Source of the DNA: Porogramme epimiltina
Lineage: Eukaryota; Basidiomycota; Agaricomycetes; Polyporales; Polyporaceae
Length of the DNA stretch: 64,000 nt
Assembly (NCBI GenBank): GCA_900155495.1
Contig: FTLJ01000230.1
Span: 62,001-126,000 of the forward strand
Reading direction: 5' to 3'
The position numbers and the translations under genes were made by a program. Below the pieces are notes generated by a model. That model had not been told where the DNA came from and did not search any database. It saw nothing but the letters and a program-made list of their open reading frames with translations. Below, in pieces: positions 62,294 to 64,000 of the stretch (position 1 is the first letter of the stretch; each line of letters begins with the position of its first letter).

Positions 62294-63807
62294 ATGTCAA
62301 CAGCCCGCAAGCTCCCCTCGTTTGATGAGTTGCCACCGTACAAGAACTTTCCCGGGTGCGCTTGGGAGGTGTGGGGAAAGGACGATCAACTTGGGACGAT
62401 AAACCTCCTCACGCCCGATGTCGTGAAGGAGGCCGCGCAGGAAATCAAGTGCGTCTCCTCGCTGCGTTCGCGCTAGACTAAGGCTAACGACTCGCGCTAA
62501 CCATGGCGTCAGGACGGGCAAGGCAATTTGTCTCAACTGGTGCGTGTGTGGTGCGAGTTAGCGTGTGGGTCGCGTCTGACTTGCGCTTAGGCCCGTGAAC
62601 TTTCCCTCGAAAGTATGTCGAGCTGTTGTGAAGCTGACCGAGGTGACCCAGTGCTAATCCTTGTCGCACGTTCGTGCCCTACAGCCCGTGTTCGGCCGGA
62701 AGAATCCCGAGCATTCGATCATATTCAAACCAAAGGGCACGCATGACGACGTGCTCCACATCGTTAGTCATCCTGCGGCCAAGGTGCGAGCTGTGTATGC
62801 TGATGTACGCGTGCACAGAACACACAATCCGGGACACAATGGGACGGGTTGAAGCACTTTGGAATGCTCGAGCACAGGATGTTCTACCAAGGGACCCACG
62901 GGTCCGAGTTCCAGCACGGCAGCCTCAACATTGCAAGTCCAACTAACATTGACCCTCAGCTCATCAAATTGGGCATCCACAGTACGTGCCGTCCCGCATG
63001 TTTCGCAGCGCGCCGACTTGACCTCCGCCCATAGACTGGGCTCAGCACGGAATTTGCGGGCGCGGTGTCCTCCTAGATCTAGTCAAGTTCTACACCGAGA
63101 CCCAGGGCCGCCTGCCGTACGATCCCATTACAACCCACCCAATCCCGCTCGCGGACCTCCTGGCGTGCGCCAAGGCCCAGGGCACCACATTCCGCACCGG
63201 AGACATCCTCCTCATCCGCGCGGGCTTCATGATGCGCTACAACGGCGCAACCCAGGAGGAACGTGACGGGCTCCAAGGGAAACCCGAGACATTGTGCGTG
63301 TCCCCCTGTCGCCGCCCTGTGTAGGGTGCTGCTCACTTTGAGGCCGTCGTTGCAGCGCGGGCATCGAACAAAGCGAAGAAATGAAGCGCTTCCTCTGGGA
63401 CACTCACTTCGCCGCCGTCGCGTCCGACCAGCCCGCTCTGGAACGCTGGCCCACGCCCGACGGCACGCCCCATCTCCACCAGACGCTTTTAGGGTATGTC
63501 TCCCGTCCCGTCTCCTAGTTGCAACGACGTCGCTTACCGAACCGCGCAGGCTCTGGGGCATGCCGATAGGCGAGTTCTTCGACCTCGAGGCCCTCTCGAA
63601 ACAGTGCGCCGAGACCGGCCGATACACGTTCTTCTTCTCGTCGTGGCCCCTTAATGTGTACGTGCCTGCCCGTTGCCATTCTAGCCCTCGCTAACAGCAG
63701 GCACAGGCTTGGAGGTGTCGCGAGTCCTCCGAATGCCGCCGTAAGTTGCCTGTCCTCGATTGTCTCAAGCGGCGAATGCTTACTTCTCATACTAGGCATA
63801 CTTCTAA
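62294..63807 (+). CDS. Cyclase / kynurenine-formamidase-like metal hydrolase
   Basis: Putative cyclase family (the fold of bacterial KynB formamidase); basidiomycete members have unassigned substrates. Ten exons (62294-62448, 62513-62539, 62591-62612, 62685-62762, 62819-62981, 63035-63293, 63356-63493, 63550-63657, 63707-63740, 63796-63807) give 331 residues. Family landmarks: WGKDDQLGTINLLTP, HDDVLHINTQSGTQWDGLKHFG (metal site; fungal version of H-x-GTH-x-D), LIRAGFMMRY, LWGMPIGEFFDLEAL and FFFSSWPLNVLGGVASPPNA. Frame and phases agree over all nine GT-AG introns, two of whose exons are under 30 bases. Met 62294 is chosen because it starts the conserved LPSFDELP segment. Confidence 0.92.
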
Positions 63808-64000
63808 CGAAGCTGGGTCCCGACCGTCGTTAGCTCGCGGCTGAGTGGGATGGATTCAGTTCCAGCCCAGACGTCTCGCGAGTCTAGTCTACCACTAGGT
63901 GCCATACATCAAGTTTCATTCATTCATTTTCCAAGAATCGTGTCGGAAGTACCAGGTTTCAGATCTTCGAAGCAGACGCATCGCGACACTAGTCGTGACC
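63808..64000. other. 3' flank, nothing seen
   Basis: Sequence after the cyclase stop to the window end; 3' UTR at most. Confidence 0.4.

Overview
The window reads as nuclear DNA of a filamentous basidiomycete (Agaricomycetes; Polyporales would fit). Most genes have several introns of about 50-70 nt with GT(R)NGT donors and short YAG acceptors. There are several class I hydrophobins, a DUF6593 protein, a HET-domain protein, shugoshin and a Prp4-type kinase, and two nuclear tRNA genes followed by T-runs. No bacterial operons, Shine-Dalgarno sites or CRISPR arrays are present. Intron-exon structures below were worked out by hand from splice consensus, reading frame and paralogue comparison.

Layout. 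1-1440 (-): truncated protein kinase with a long Pro-rich N-terminus. 3996-4440: hydrophobin 1. 5696-9613: Rap1-like double-Myb telomere protein whose 5' exon was not found. 10508-11977: F-box-like gene 1. 12-17.5 kb: gene-poor, decayed DNA. 17502-18020: small Cys/His-rich gene (copy C). 18.9-22.2 kb: two decayed copies of the Rap1 gene's 3' half. 22614-24133: F-box-like gene 2, a paralogue of gene 1. 24.1-26.5 kb: little recognisable. 26517-27855: 5'-truncated copy of the gene at 53973-56180. 27.86-31.34 kb: repeat unit A, carrying Cys/His-rich gene A (-) and a small basic protein gene (+), plus a 138-bp inverted-repeat insertion. 32101-33983 (-): HET-domain protein. 35-42.3 kb: hydrophobins 2, 3 and 4 around a GH31 alpha-glucosidase and tRNA-Gln. 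42582-42655: tRNA-Val. 43.2 kb (-): 69-residue protein. 44410-45511: SDR oxidoreductase. 46131-46995: DUF6593 protein. 48.77-52.2 kb: repeat unit B, a direct-repeat copy of A. 53973-56180 (-): large unrecognised nuclear-looking protein with a probable GC-AG intron. 56.8-63.8 kb: compact conserved block of shugoshin (-), Prp4 kinase (+) and a cyclase/formamidase-like enzyme (+).

How it fits together. The right end (53.9-63.8 kb) and 36-47 kb look like stable housekeeping or secretome gene space. The 8-31 kb and 48-52 kb stretches are shaped by segmental duplication and decay. One duplication carried the Rap1 3' half together with the neighbouring F-box gene; the Rap1 copy died and the F-box copy stayed intact. 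Another copied a 3.4-kb unit carrying a divergent pair of small spliced genes. The least-described item is the family of 68-71 residue Cys/His-rich proteins, five exons each, present three times; its short exons would be missed by ordinary ORF finding.
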